From the NCBI GenBank assembly GCA_025935155.1, contig JAICVV010000001.1, positions 1-31,959 of the forward strand: a DNA stretch of 31,959 bases. Direction: 5' to 3'. The translations under genes and the position numbers were made by a program. This document shows, piece by piece, positions 23,752 to 31,959 of this stretch (position 1 is the stretch's first letter; every line of letters begins with the position of its first letter). Below the pieces are notes generated by a model. That model saw nothing but the letters and a program-made list of their open reading frames with translations, was not told the origin of the DNA and did no database searches. Source of the stretch: Alphaproteobacteria bacterium. GTDB lineage: Bacteria; Pseudomonadota; Alphaproteobacteria; Micropepsales; Micropepsaceae.

Positions 23752-25827
23752 ATGACGGAAACAGCAGCGCCACCCCACAACAGCCTTGCCGGCGCGATCA
23801 TCGAAGTCGCGCGGCTGCTTGAGAACGATCCGGCATCCGCCGGCGAGCGGGCGCTTGCCATTCTGAAAAAAGCTCCGGGCCAGAAGGACGCGCTCGCGCT
23901 GCTGGTTGCCGCGCGTTGCCTTAACCACGATCCTGATGGCGCGCGCGAGACCCTGCAAGCCATGGCGCAAGCGATGCCGAAGCTTGCCGCCCTTCAGTAT
24001 GAATTGGGAAGGCTGCTGCAGGAAATCGGCGAAAGCGATGCCGCGGTTGCGACGCTCTCCCGTGCCGTCGAAATCGAACCCTTGCATGCAGGCGGCTGGC
24101 GCGATTTGGCTGAGGCGCTCGTGGAAGCGGGCCGGCGAAGGGAATCCGCCCGGGCTTACGCGAAATTCCTGGAACTTTCGACATCGGATCTCCAGCGGCT
24201 GGAATCCGCTGCGGCCGCAGATAAAGGCCACCTTCCCGAAGCCGAAGCTACGTTACGCGCATGGCTGCAGAAGCATCCCACAGACGCCTTTGCGCTTCAG
24301 TTGCTCGGCTCCGTGTATCTTCGCCTGGCCCGGTACGAAGAAGCTGCGGAGCAGCTTTCAAAAGCACTGGAGCTTGCGCCGGATTACACTGCAGCACGCT
24401 TCAATCTTGCGGGCACGTTTGTGTACCGCGGCGATTGGCAAGGCGCTCTCGAAACAGCCGGAGAGTTGTTGCAGCACGATCCGGACGATATCCGTTATCT
24501 GGATCTGAGGGCCTTTTCGCTGCTGCGCCTCGGTGAATTGGCCGCGGCAGCCACGGCCTACGAGGCGCTGCTCGCCAAACGTCCCAATGCCGAAAGCTGG
24601 AAAACATATGGGCAAACGCTGAAAGCAATGGGCCGAACCGAAGAGGCAATCGCCGCATACCGGCAAGCAGTTGCGCTGAGAGCCACGTATGGACTGGCCT
24701 ATTGGTGCCTTGCGGAACTCAAGACCTTCCGTTTTGAGCCGGATGAGATCGAGGCGATGAAACAGGCGCTGGAGGTAAAGGATACCAGCCCGCGCAATCG
24801 CGCACTGATCTTTTTCGCGCTGGGGCGTGCATATGAAGACGCGCGCGCATACGAAGATTCGTTTGAGCAATTTCGCGTGGCCAACGCCACGGTGCGCACC
24901 TTCGTGAAGCACAGCCCGGAACAGCGGGCAAATTTTGTCCAGCGCAGCAAGGCGGTGTTCACGCCGGAGTATTTTCGCGCGAGGTCCGATTGGGGAACCC
25001 CGGGCACGGGCCCAATCTTCATCGTTGGCCTGCCCCGTTCCGGCAGCACGCTCATCGAGCAAATTCTCGCCAGCCACAGCCGCGTTGAGGCGACCAGCGA
25101 ATTGCAAATTCTGGAATCCGTGATTCGCGAGTTGCCAAGGGGTGAACATCGCCGCCCCTACCCAGAGCTGATGCAGGATTTGCCAGCCGGAGGGGTGGAG
25201 CGTGCCGGCGAAGATTATCTCCGGCGTACCCTGCCCTATCGCAAGCTCAACCGGCCATTCTTCATCGACAAAATGCCGAACAATTTCAGCTATCTCGGAA
25301 CGATCCTGACGGCTCTACCGAAAGCGAAAATCATCGATGCGCGGCGGCATCCGCTCGGTGGCGGTTTCGCGATCTTCAAGCACTATTTCGTGGACGCCTA
25401 CACGTATGCATTCGACCTCGCCGATATCGGCCGCTACTATCGCCAGTATGTGGAGTTGATGGCGCATTTCGATCGCGTGCAGCCCGGCCGCGTGCATCGC
25501 GTGATTTACGAGAACATGGTGGCCGATCCGGAGCGCGAAATCCGAAAGCTGCTCGATTATTGCGGTCTGCCGTTCGAGGCGGCGTGCCTGAAATTCTACG
25601 AGAGCGGACGCGCGGTGCTGACGCCCAGCGCCGAACAGGTACGCCGGCCAGTTTATTCGGAAGCGGCAGAGCTGTGGCGGCGATACGAGCGTTGGCTCGA
25701 TCCGCTGAAGTCCACCCTGGGCGATGTGCTGGACCAATATCCGGAGGCCCCGGACTTCACGCAGAGCGTGCAACCCGTGCACTGGGGCGTGCCGCGGCCA
25801 ATCCTCTGGAAAGGCACGGGGGCATAA
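23752..25827 (+). CDS. TPR-repeat sulfotransferase family protein
   Basis: 691 residues from ATG 23752 (GGCGGGAA upstream; ATG 23710 is an alternative). Residues about 20-330 are tandem tetratricopeptide repeats, e.g. AEEQLSKALELAPDYTAARF and TEEAIAAYRQAVALRATYGL types. The sulfotransferase domain starts near 420 with PIFIVGLPRSGSTLIEQIL, the 5'-phosphosulfate loop for PAPS. The 3'-phosphate region near 529 reads RRHPLGGGFAIFKHYF, where many relatives have RHPLDxxxS. The C-terminal part includes VIYENMVADPEREIRKLLDY, usual for the family. It is presumably cytoplasmic and transfers sulfate to an unknown acceptor. It is the first chromosomal gene right of the element. Confidence 0.9.
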   Translation: MTETAAPPHNSLAGAIIEVARLLENDPASAGERALAILKKAPGQKDALALLVAARCLNHDPDGARETLQAMAQAMPKLAALQYELGRLLQEIGESDAAVATLSRAVEIEPLHAGGWRDLAEALVEAGRRRESARAYAKFLELSTSDLQRLESAAAADKGHLPEAEATLRAWLQKHPTDAFALQLLGSVYLRLARYEEAAEQLSKALELAPDYTAARFNLAGTFVYRGDWQGALETAGELLQHDPDDIRYLDLRAFSLLRLGELAAAATAYEALLAKRPNAESWKTYGQTLKAMGRTEEAIAAYRQAVALRATYGLAYWCLAELKTFRFEPDEIEAMKQALEVKDTSPRNRALIFFALGRAYEDARAYEDSFEQFRVANATVRTFVKHSPEQRANFVQRSKAVFTPEYFRARSDWGTPGTGPIFIVGLPRSGSTLIEQILASHSRVEATSELQILESVIRELPRGEHRRPYPELMQDLPAGGVERAGEDYLRRTLPYRKLNRPFFIDKMPNNFSYLGTILTALPKAKIIDARRHPLGGGFAIFKHYFVDAYTYAFDLADIGRYYRQYVELMAHFDRVQPGRVHRVIYENMVADPEREIRKLLDYCGLPFEAACLKFYESGRAVLTPSAEQVRRPVYSEAAELWRRYERWLDPLKSTLGDVLDQYPEAPDFTQSVQPVHWGVPRPILWKGTGA

Positions 25828-25881
25828 ATTCGAATCGGGCGTTAACCCAAAATTTGCTCACCATGGGATATCCGTCAGCCC

Positions 25882-26025
25882 ATGTCCGAGAGAGAAACCA
25901 TACGTTTCGTCACGGCGCCCGACCGCGAGCGGCTTGCGTGGCTATGGAACGCCGTTTTCATCGCCGGAGGGGCCCTGGGGGGCGTGGCGATCGCCTTGAT
26001 TATCGGCTTGATCGGATTTCGATGA
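25882..26025 (+). CDS. Small single-pass membrane protein
   Basis: 47 residues. A charged start (SERETIRFVTAPDRERLAW) precedes one strong hydrophobic helix (VFIAGGALGGVAIALIIGLI). No Shine-Dalgarno is evident, so support is from composition alone. It lies in the gap between the sulfotransferase and the Tad pilin-like genes. Family unknown. Confidence 0.4.
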   Translation: MSERETIRFVTAPDRERLAWLWNAVFIAGGALGGVAIALIIGLIGFR

Positions 26026-26205
26026 TTTCGCCGGCGATCTTGAGGCAAATCACGATCTCTAAAAAAGCACTCTTTATTGTCCGGTTAAGAATTCTCTTAC
26101 CGCTTTTTTCAAGAGGCTGTTAAGCGCCCGCATATAGCCTTCCGTCATATCTTTATCATGGACTTTCCGCAGCCAATACGCGCGAAAGTTATGGAGCCGA
26201 AGCGC

Positions 26206-26697
26206 ATGCGCACGAACGGTGGAGTCAGGAAAACAATTCTCCGGTTTCGGCGGCTGCCAAATCTTGTCGCGAGGGACAGGCGCGGCGTAGCGGCAATGGA
26301 ATTCGCAGTTCTGGTTCCGGTACTGGTTCTTGTGGCCCTCTGCACAGCGGATCTCGGCCTCGCGATCTACTCGGAAATGCAGGTTCAAAATTCAGCCGAA
26401 GCAGGTGTCGGCTACGCCTTTCTGCACGGGTACAATGCCACCGCGATATCGAGCGCCATCACCAGCGCGGGGCAGGTTTCGGGCCTTACCGCCTCGCCGT
26501 CGCCCAGCGAGTTCTGCGGCTGTCCAGGCAGCAGCGGCGTGGTCAGCGCGACCTGCGGTTCCACCTGCAGCAACGGCAATGGCGCCGGCACCTATGTCAC
26601 AGCTTCAGCGACGTTGGTGTATCACACGCTGATCTCGTACCCGATCATTCCCAATCAATACACGTTTGTGCGCCAGTCGACGGTGCGGATCAAATGA
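26206..26697 (+). CDS. TadE/TadG-like pilus assembly protein
   Basis: 163 residues from ATG 26206 (GGAG nine bases upstream); in-frame ATGs at 26158 and 26191 are possible. A basic leader is followed by RRGVAAMEFAVLVPVL and a hydrophobic helix, the TadE-like hallmark of G-x-x-A-x-E-F-A at the start of a pseudopilin-like membrane anchor. The periplasmic part is small, rich in Ser/Thr/Gly, with five cysteines in a short cluster (EFCGCPGSSGVVSATCGSTC) that may form disulfides. Its stop overlaps the next gene as ATGA, so the pair is coupled. The family works in Flp/Tad pilus biogenesis; no other tad genes are visible in the window. Confidence 0.8.
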   Translation: MRTNGGVRKTILRFRRLPNLVARDRRGVAAMEFAVLVPVLVLVALCTADLGLAIYSEMQVQNSAEAGVGYAFLHGYNATAISSAITSAGQVSGLTASPSPSEFCGCPGSSGVVSATCGSTCSNGNGAGTYVTASATLVYHTLISYPIIPNQYTFVRQSTVRIK

Positions 26698-27068
26698 AAC
26701 GCTTTTCCGACGATAGCAGGGGCGTGACCGCGATCGAATTCGCGATGACGGCACCGCTGTTCATGCTGCTTCTGTTTGGTATCATCCAGGTTTCGCTTGC
26801 CTTGTGGACGCAACTTGGAATCGCCCACGGTGCTGCTCTGGCCGCACGTTGTGCCAGCCTGACGCCAAGCACCTGCAGCAGCAGCGATACCACGCAAACC
26901 TACGCGGTGAGTGAAAGCTTCGGCCTTAGCATCCCGAAAACTACCTTCACGGTCACTACGCCGGCCTGTGGGAACCAGGTCAGCGCCAGCTATGTGTATA
27001 CGTTTATGACGCTGGCCTTCGGCACGCCCAGCGTTACCCTGACCGCTCAGTCGTGTTATCCAAAGTAG
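26694..27068 (+). CDS. TadE-like pilus assembly protein
   Basis: 124 residues, ATGA overlap with the gene before. SRGVTAIEFAMTAPLFMLLL followed by FGIIQVSLALW is the TadE motif with its single transmembrane helix, and the first residues MKRFSDD are a short cytoplasmic leader. The rest is a small periplasmic domain with four cysteines. It is probably a minor pseudopilin partner of the upstream protein. The gap 27069-27221 to the next gene shows no convincing gene; GCTGCG/CGCAGC at 27082-27102 is a small hairpin. Confidence 0.85.
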   Translation: MKRFSDDSRGVTAIEFAMTAPLFMLLLFGIIQVSLALWTQLGIAHGAALAARCASLTPSTCSSSDTTQTYAVSESFGLSIPKTTFTVTTPACGNQVSASYVYTFMTLAFGTPSVTLTAQSCYPK

Positions 27069-27221
27069 GGCCTTTTCATCTGCTGCGGCTGGAATTCGCA
27101 GCCTCCTGACCGGGGATGCCACCGCGTTCCTTCGGAATAGGCCCGTGTCACGCCGCGTCAGATGACAGACGGCGGCATCCCGACTAAAAGGCCGTCCACA
27201 GATTGCCGAAGGGGGGTTTCC

Positions 27222-28712
27222 GTGAGAGCGATTTTGCTTGTGTCCGCAGCTGTACTGGCTTTTGGCGCGCCCGCAATGGCGCAGAATGTGCCGTGGCATG
27301 GCTATGCCGGCGACGCGCAACACAACGCACAGGCCCCCACGGCAGGACAGCCGCTTTCGAAAGTCCATTGGAACATCTCTGTCGATCAGGCGCCGCCGGG
27401 ATTTTTGGGCGTCCATTACGCCGAGCCGATGATTACCGCGGCGAATACTGTGCTTGTGCCTTTCAAGGTGGACTCTGCCGGCACGTATCGGATGGAAGCC
27501 CATTCCGCGGCCGATGGCTCGCTCCTCTGGACGGACTCGGTAAGCTACCGCTTCCCGCCCTATGACTGGATCCCGAGCATCCCCGCCCATCTGACGGAAC
27601 AGAACCGGCTTTACTTCGCCGGCCCTGGCGGCACAGTCCGCTTCCGCGACACGCCAGATTCAGCATCCGGCGACGAAGGCACCGTCGTGTTCTACGGCAA
27701 GAAGAATTACAGGCAGGACAAGATCGCCTACGACAACAATGTGATGGTGAGCACGCCGATCACGGCGGATGCGAACGGCAACATCTATTTCGGCTTCACG
27801 GTTACCGGCACCACGCCGCTTGGCCTGAAGAGCGGCATCGCGCGTATCAGCGCCGGCGGCAAGGGTACCTGGATTGGTGCCACGACGGCTGCCAACGATC
27901 CGCAGATCGATTCGGTGCCGACCAACTGCGCGCCGGCGCTCTCCCGCGATGGCAAGACCGTCTACATCGCGGTTGCAGATGACAACACCGGCCGCGGCAT
28001 TCTGCTCGGTTTGGATAGCAAGACGCTGGCGACGAAATACAGCGCGGCGCTGACCGATCCTTATTTCCAGGCACCGGCTATCGTGTTCGACGATTCCTCG
28101 GCGTCGCCGACCGTCGGCCCCGACGGCGATGTGTATTACGGCGTGGTCGAATCCGACTTCGTCACGCATAACGATCGCGGCTGGCTGCTGCATTTCGACG
28201 CCAAACTGAGGAAAAGCAAAACCCCGGGATCGTTCGGATGGGACGATACCGTGTCTGTGGTGCCGGCCAGCGCGGTTCCCTCCTATACAGGCTCGTCCAC
28301 ATATCTGCTGATGTCCAAGTACAACAATTATTATGAGGTTGGCAGCGGCGACGGGCACAACAAGATCGCCATCCTCGATCCAAATGCGAAGGAGAACGAT
28401 CCGGTTCTGCCATCGGTAAAAGTTATGAACGAGGTGCTCACGATCCTTGGCCCGACGCAGGAGCCCGGTGAGCCGAAAGGCGTCGTCTACGAATGGTGCA
28501 TCAATTCGGCTGTGGTCGATGTGGCGAACAAGTCCGTCATCGCCAACAGCGAGGACGGTCACACCTATCGCTGGGATCTGACAACCAACACGTTGTCATC
28601 TGTCGTATCGCTGACCCAGCCCACCGCAGAGGCCTATACGCCAACCCTGATGGGACCTGACGGACAGCTGTACGCAATCAACAACGCTCACCTGTTTGCC
28701 CTCGGTAACTGA
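27222..28712 (+). CDS. Secreted beta-propeller-like (PQQ-repeat-like) protein
   Basis: 496 residues from GTG 27222, with GAAGGGGGG about eight bases upstream; an in-frame ATG at 27162 would place an implausible leader before the signal peptide. Residues 1-20 are a signal peptide ending AMA-QN. The mature protein has recurring blade-like blocks such as PITADANGNIYFGF, SPTVGPDGDVYYGV, TLMGPDGQLYAIN and ADGSLLWTDS, the pattern of PQQ-like/BamB-type propellers. I see no cofactor ligands, so a quinoprotein enzyme is not supported. It is likely periplasmic or exported, with a binding or structural role. Confidence 0.7.
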   Translation: MRAILLVSAAVLAFGAPAMAQNVPWHGYAGDAQHNAQAPTAGQPLSKVHWNISVDQAPPGFLGVHYAEPMITAANTVLVPFKVDSAGTYRMEAHSAADGSLLWTDSVSYRFPPYDWIPSIPAHLTEQNRLYFAGPGGTVRFRDTPDSASGDEGTVVFYGKKNYRQDKIAYDNNVMVSTPITADANGNIYFGFTVTGTTPLGLKSGIARISAGGKGTWIGATTAANDPQIDSVPTNCAPALSRDGKTVYIAVADDNTGRGILLGLDSKTLATKYSAALTDPYFQAPAIVFDDSSASPTVGPDGDVYYGVVESDFVTHNDRGWLLHFDAKLRKSKTPGSFGWDDTVSVVPASAVPSYTGSSTYLLMSKYNNYYEVGSGDGHNKIAILDPNAKENDPVLPSVKVMNEVLTILGPTQEPGEPKGVVYEWCINSAVVDVANKSVIANSEDGHTYRWDLTTNTLSSVVSLTQPTAEAYTPTLMGPDGQLYAINNAHLFALGN

Positions 28713-28734
28713 GTCCGCCGATCGCACTGGACGC

Positions 28735-28787
28735 CGGCAGTAATCCCAAATCTTGGCCGCGGGCGGAAGCGGCAAATATTACTGCCG
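28735..28787. terminator. Nested stem-loop after the propeller gene
   Basis: CGGCAGTAAT (28735-28744) pairs perfectly with ATTACTGCCG (28778-28787). Inside, GCCGC (28756-28760) pairs with GCGGC (28769-28773). It starts 22 bases after the stop codon. There is no T-run. It could be a transcript end structure or a small dispersed element; the rest of 28713-28941 holds no gene. Confidence 0.4.
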
Positions 28788-28941
28788 TGTAACCTGCTAG
28801 TTGGCGGGCGCAGTAGAAATCGGCGCCCTGCCCTCCATTTCCTGCATGGCTGTTATTGTTGGTCTCACGCAGGTGTGACGCCACATTCTCCTGAAACTGC
28901 GGGCAATAATACGACTCGCAGCCCAACATTCGAGGGAGCCG

Positions 28942-31900
28942 ATGCGGGCGCTCACCCAAGCCAGCATCCGAAGTCCGGCCGCAGTCGCGGTGGGCATCGC
29001 CATCACAATTCTGTTTGGCGCGTTCGCGCTGAACGCCCTGCCTGTTCAGCTTTTCCCTGACATCGACCGGCCGCAAATTGGAATCGGCACGCAGTGGCGC
29101 GCGGAGACGCCGCGCGAAATCGAATCGCAGATTCTCGAGCCGGAAGAAGAAGTGCTGCAGGGCATTCCTGGCCTGCAGGAGATGGACGGCTACTCGAACG
29201 CCGGCGGCGCCTATGTAGCGCTGACCTTCGCGCTCGGCACCGATATGAAGAGTACGCTGGTAGATGTGATCGGGAGGCTCAACCGCCTGCCGCCGCTTCC
29301 CGCCGACGCGCAGAAGCCTTTCGTGCAGCTTGCCAGCACGCAGGATTCGAACGCTACCCTGCTCTACGTGTTCATGCAGCAATTGCCGGGCAACAAGCGC
29401 AACATCAACGATTACGAGCAGTTCCTGAAGGACGTGGTGATTCCGCGGCTGGAGGCGGTGCCCGGCGTCGGCAGCGCGCAGATTAATTCAAACGGCGGCA
29501 ACGCCGAGCTGGATGTCGTGTTCGATCCGGTGCGCGCGGCGGAGCTAGGGATACAAATCCCCCAGATGGCGCAGCAAATCAGCGGCTCTGAAGATGTATC
29601 GGGCGGGACCATCGATGTGGGGCGGCGGCAATACGGACTCGAGTTCCGCGGCCGCTATTCGGTGGCCGATCTCAAGAATCTGATTCTTGAATGGCGCGAT
29701 GGCAAGCCGGTGCATCTGGGCGATATTGCCGACGTGCATATCGGGCGCAGCAAGGCGCAGGGCTTCGCCTATCAGAACGGCAATCCCGCGCTGGGAATAC
29801 AGGTGTATCGCGCTTCGGGCGCCAATGTTCTGGCCACCGTGAATGCTGTGAAAGCGGAGCTGACGAAAATCAACGAAGGGCCTGCAAAGGAGCAGCACGT
29901 TTTCCTGCAGTATTCCTTCGATCCCTCCCACTTCATCAATCAGGCCGTGGGGATGGTCACGTCGGATCTGTTCCTGGGAATTTTGCTGGCGGTCGGGGTG
30001 TTGTGGTTTTTCATGCGGGAATGGCGCGGCACGCTGATCATTTCGTCCGCCATTCCGATCTGCCTGTTCGCGGTTGTTATCCTGCTCAATATCGCGGGCC
30101 GCACGCTGAACGTGGTGTCGCTGGCCGGCCTTGCCTTCGCGACCGGCATCGTTCTGGACGCGGCGATTGTCTGCTTTGAAAACATCCTGCGGCTTCGGGA
30201 ACGCGGCACGCCCGCCGCGGAAGCCTCGCAGAAAGGCACCGATCAGGTTTGGGGCGCGTTGCTCGCTTCCACCGCCACCAATGTCGCCATCTTCCTGCCG
30301 GTGATTTTCCTGAAGGACGTGGAAGGCCAGCTGTTTGCCGATCTCGCCCTCACCATCGCGTTTGCGGTGCTGGTCTCGCTGATTGTGGCGATTACGGTGG
30401 TACCGGTTGCGTCCGTGCTGTTCCTGAAAACGCGGCCTAAGGTGGCGCATCTCACCAATGTCTGGCACCGCATTACCAATGTGGTGATGAATCTCACCGA
30501 TACCCCGCGCAAGCGGCAGCTGTGGATTGGTGGACTGATCGCCGGCTCGCTTGCCGGCACGTGGCTGTTAATCCCGAGCCTGCAATATCTGCCTCAGGTG
30601 AAACGCGCCGCTATCGATGGTTTCATCCAGTTTCCCGCCGGCGCGACCGTGGATTTTGCCGACAAGAACTTTGCGAAGCCGATTATGAATTCGCTGCAGC
30701 CTTACATGACCGGCAAGAAACAGCCGAAGCTTCTGAATTACTACGTCAAGATGGACGGACCCGGCTTCATGGACATGGCAGTGCGGGTGCCGAACGACGA
30801 GGACTTCCCGCAGCTTGAGCAGATCGTGCGGTCCCAGGTTATCAAGGATCTGCCGGATGCGCAGGCCTTCGCGCAGATGGGCAGCCTGTTCGGCGGCTTC
30901 AGCGAGGGAGGCGGTATTTCCATCAATCTGCAGTCGAACGATCCCGAAGCCATGCGCAACGCAGCAAAAGCCGGGTTCAAACTCTTGACGGACAAATTTC
31001 CCGAAGGCGTGGTGAATTCCAATCCGACGCTCGACTACGACCAGCCACAACTCAAGATGATGCCGGACGACCGCTCCATTGCGGAGGTTGGGTGGAAGCG
31101 GCCGGATGTCGGCAATCTGGTGCAAGCGTTCGGTGAGGGCCTTTATGTCGGCCAGCGTTACGATGGCGAGCGGCAGCTGTTTCTTATCCTGAAATCCCGC
31201 ACGCTTGATTCCCCTGAGGCAGTGAACGGCGCGCCCGTGGCGACGCCGAAGGGTGGCATCGTGCCATTCGGGCATCTGGTGTCGATGCAGGAAACGTTGG
31301 CGCCAAGCGGAATCTACCGCCTTGACCGGCGCCGCACCTTTGCGCTGAACCTCCAGCCGCCGCGCGGCATGGCGCTCGAAGATGCAATGAAGATCATCAA
31401 GAAGGATGTCGAGCCTGGCATCAAGAAACTGCTTCCGCCCGATGGACAGGTGACCTATGGCGCAGCGGCCAACCATCTTGATAACGCGCTTTGGAACATG
31501 GGCAAGAACTTCGGGCTCGCCGTGCTCTTGCTGTTCCTCATCATGGCGGCGCTGTTCAAATCGGTGAAGGATTCGGCGATTGCTACGATTGCGCTGCCGC
31601 TGGGCACGGTGGGCGGTATGGCGGCGCTGCGTATCCTGGGGCTGTTCGTGTTCCAGCCGCTCGATCTGCTCACCATGATCGGCTTCATCATCGTGCTTGG
31701 GCTGGTGGTGAATAACACGATCCTGCTGGTGGCGCGCACCCGGCAGGCGGAAGCAGAAGGCATGACGCGAGTGGAAGCGGTGCGTTCCAGCCTTGAAACG
31801 CGGCTGCGGCCGATATTCTCCAGCACGTTGACCGCGATTTTCGGCATGCTTCCGCTCGTCCTCGTGCCGGGGCCCGGCGCGGAAATTTATCGCGGCCTCG

Positions 31901-31959
31901 GCGCCGTAATCGTAGGGGGCATTCTGGTCAGCCACGTGTTCACCCTGATATTGATCCCG
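28942..31959 (+). CDS. RND-family efflux transporter permease (C-terminus cut by window end)
   Basis: 1006 codons are visible from ATG 28942 (GAGGGAG just upstream) and stay open to the window end. The start follows the AcrB/HAE pattern: a first membrane helix, then LPVQLFPDIDRPQI, porter-domain repeats, and a second helix bundle from about 330. TM4 reads GIVLDAAIVCFENI (402-415): the first proton-relay Asp of AcrB (D407) is kept as D406, the second (D408) is Ala. In TM10, LGLVVNNTILLV (919-930) has Asn where AcrB has Lys940. Similar variants occur in other RND branches, so it is probably active. No membrane-fusion partner gene lies upstream in the window; it exports an unknown substrate using the proton gradient. 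Confidence 0.93.
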   Translation, partial: MRALTQASIRSPAAVAVGIAITILFGAFALNALPVQLFPDIDRPQIGIGTQWRAETPREIESQILEPEEEVLQGIPGLQEMDGYSNAGGAYVALTFALGTDMKSTLVDVIGRLNRLPPLPADAQKPFVQLASTQDSNATLLYVFMQQLPGNKRNINDYEQFLKDVVIPRLEAVPGVGSAQINSNGGNAELDVVFDPVRAAELGIQIPQMAQQISGSEDVSGGTIDVGRRQYGLEFRGRYSVADLKNLILEWRDGKPVHLGDIADVHIGRSKAQGFAYQNGNPALGIQVYRASGANVLATVNAVKAELTKINEGPAKEQHVFLQYSFDPSHFINQAVGMVTSDLFLGILLAVGVLWFFMREWRGTLIISSAIPICLFAVVILLNIAGRTLNVVSLAGLAFATGIVLDAAIVCFENILRLRERGTPAAEASQKGTDQVWGALLASTATNVAIFLPVIFLKDVEGQLFADLALTIAFAVLVSLIVAITVVPVASVLFLKTRPKVAHLTNVWHRITNVVMNLTDTPRKRQLWIGGLIAGSLAGTWLLIPSLQYLPQVKRAAIDGFIQFPAGATVDFADKNFAKPIMNSLQPYMTGKKQPKLLNYYVKMDGPGFMDMAVRVPNDEDFPQLEQIVRSQVIKDLPDAQAFAQMGSLFGGFSEGGGISINLQSNDPEAMRNAAKAGFKLLTDKFPEGVVNSNPTLDYDQPQLKMMPDDRSIAEVGWKRPDVGNLVQAFGEGLYVGQRYDGERQLFLILKSRTLDSPEAVNGAPVATPKGGIVPFGHLVSMQETLAPSGIYRLDRRRTFALNLQPPRGMALEDAMKIIKKDVEPGIKKLLPPDGQVTYGAAANHLDNALWNMGKNFGLAVLLLFLIMAALFKSVKDSAIATIALPLGTVGGMAALRILGLFVFQPLDLLTMIGFIIVLGLVVNNTILLVARTRQAEAEGMTRVEAVRSSLETRLRPIFSSTLTAIFGMLPLVLVPGPGAEIYRGLGAVIVGGILVSHVFTLILIP

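Noticed and set aside
27660..28562. Minus-strand open frame opposite the propeller protein
   Set aside because: Antisense shadow; the plus strand has a signal peptide and repeated blade motifs.
30568..31935. Long minus-strand open frame opposite the RND permease
   Set aside because: Antisense shadow of a well-defined transporter; composition rich in His, Arg and Gln with no domain.
1..31959. CRISPR array, rRNA genes or insertion sequences
   Set aside because: I found no regularly spaced repeat-spacer units, rRNA sequence or recognisable transposase.

Overview
The window looks like an alphaproteobacterial chromosome with moderately high GC. The main evidence is the leftward cluster rlpA, D-Ala-D-Ala carboxypeptidase, tmk, holB, an order I associate with Alphaproteobacteria. 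I did not assign a genus. No database search was possible, so family names rest on motifs I could read.

Left flank (1-5461): a leftward cell-envelope and replication cluster runs rlpA > DD-carboxypeptidase > tmk > holB (cut by the window edge). Upstream of it lie two tandem paralogous leftward genes. They resemble the SET-domain lysine methyltransferase class typified by Rubisco LSMT and SETD3. A rightward tRNA-Ser(TGA) gene with an encoded CCA follows.

Integrated element (about 5448-23687, 18.2 kb): a P4-type tyrosine recombinase sits just downstream of the tRNA. The last 14 bases of the tRNA gene are repeated exactly at 23674-23687. Paired TGTGGG(A/T) motifs with identical 12-base spacing lie inside both ends and look like integrase arm sites. 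Left to right the element carries: the integrase; an unknown gene; an excisionase-like HTH protein; a TSCPD-like protein; a PC4-like protein; a RepA-like AAA ATPase; a repeat-rich gap that could be an origin; and an HTH protein resembling terminase small subunits. A tightly coupled block of virion-interior (ejected) type proteins follows: a gp14-like protein, a large protein with a GH108-type muramidase domain, a 1455-codon polyvalent ORF (DdrB-like ParB plus phosphoribosyltransferase-like domains), and an 862-residue protein. I see no terminase large subunit, portal, capsid or tail gene. The right arm has a leftward S24-like gene whose nucleophile position is Cys, a divergent RHH regulator with three small genes, and a small CxC...CxxH protein.

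The most unusual signal is in the 1455-codon ORF. In two stretches (16667-16831 and about 17504-17623) the codon bias and a natural-looking protein sequence move to another frame, while the long frame stays open. These are either nested genes or traces of a fusion of formerly separate cistrons.

Right flank (23688-31959): a TPR-sulfotransferase, a small membrane ORF, two coupled TadE/TadG-like pilus proteins, a secreted beta-propeller-like protein, and an RND efflux permease cut by the window end.
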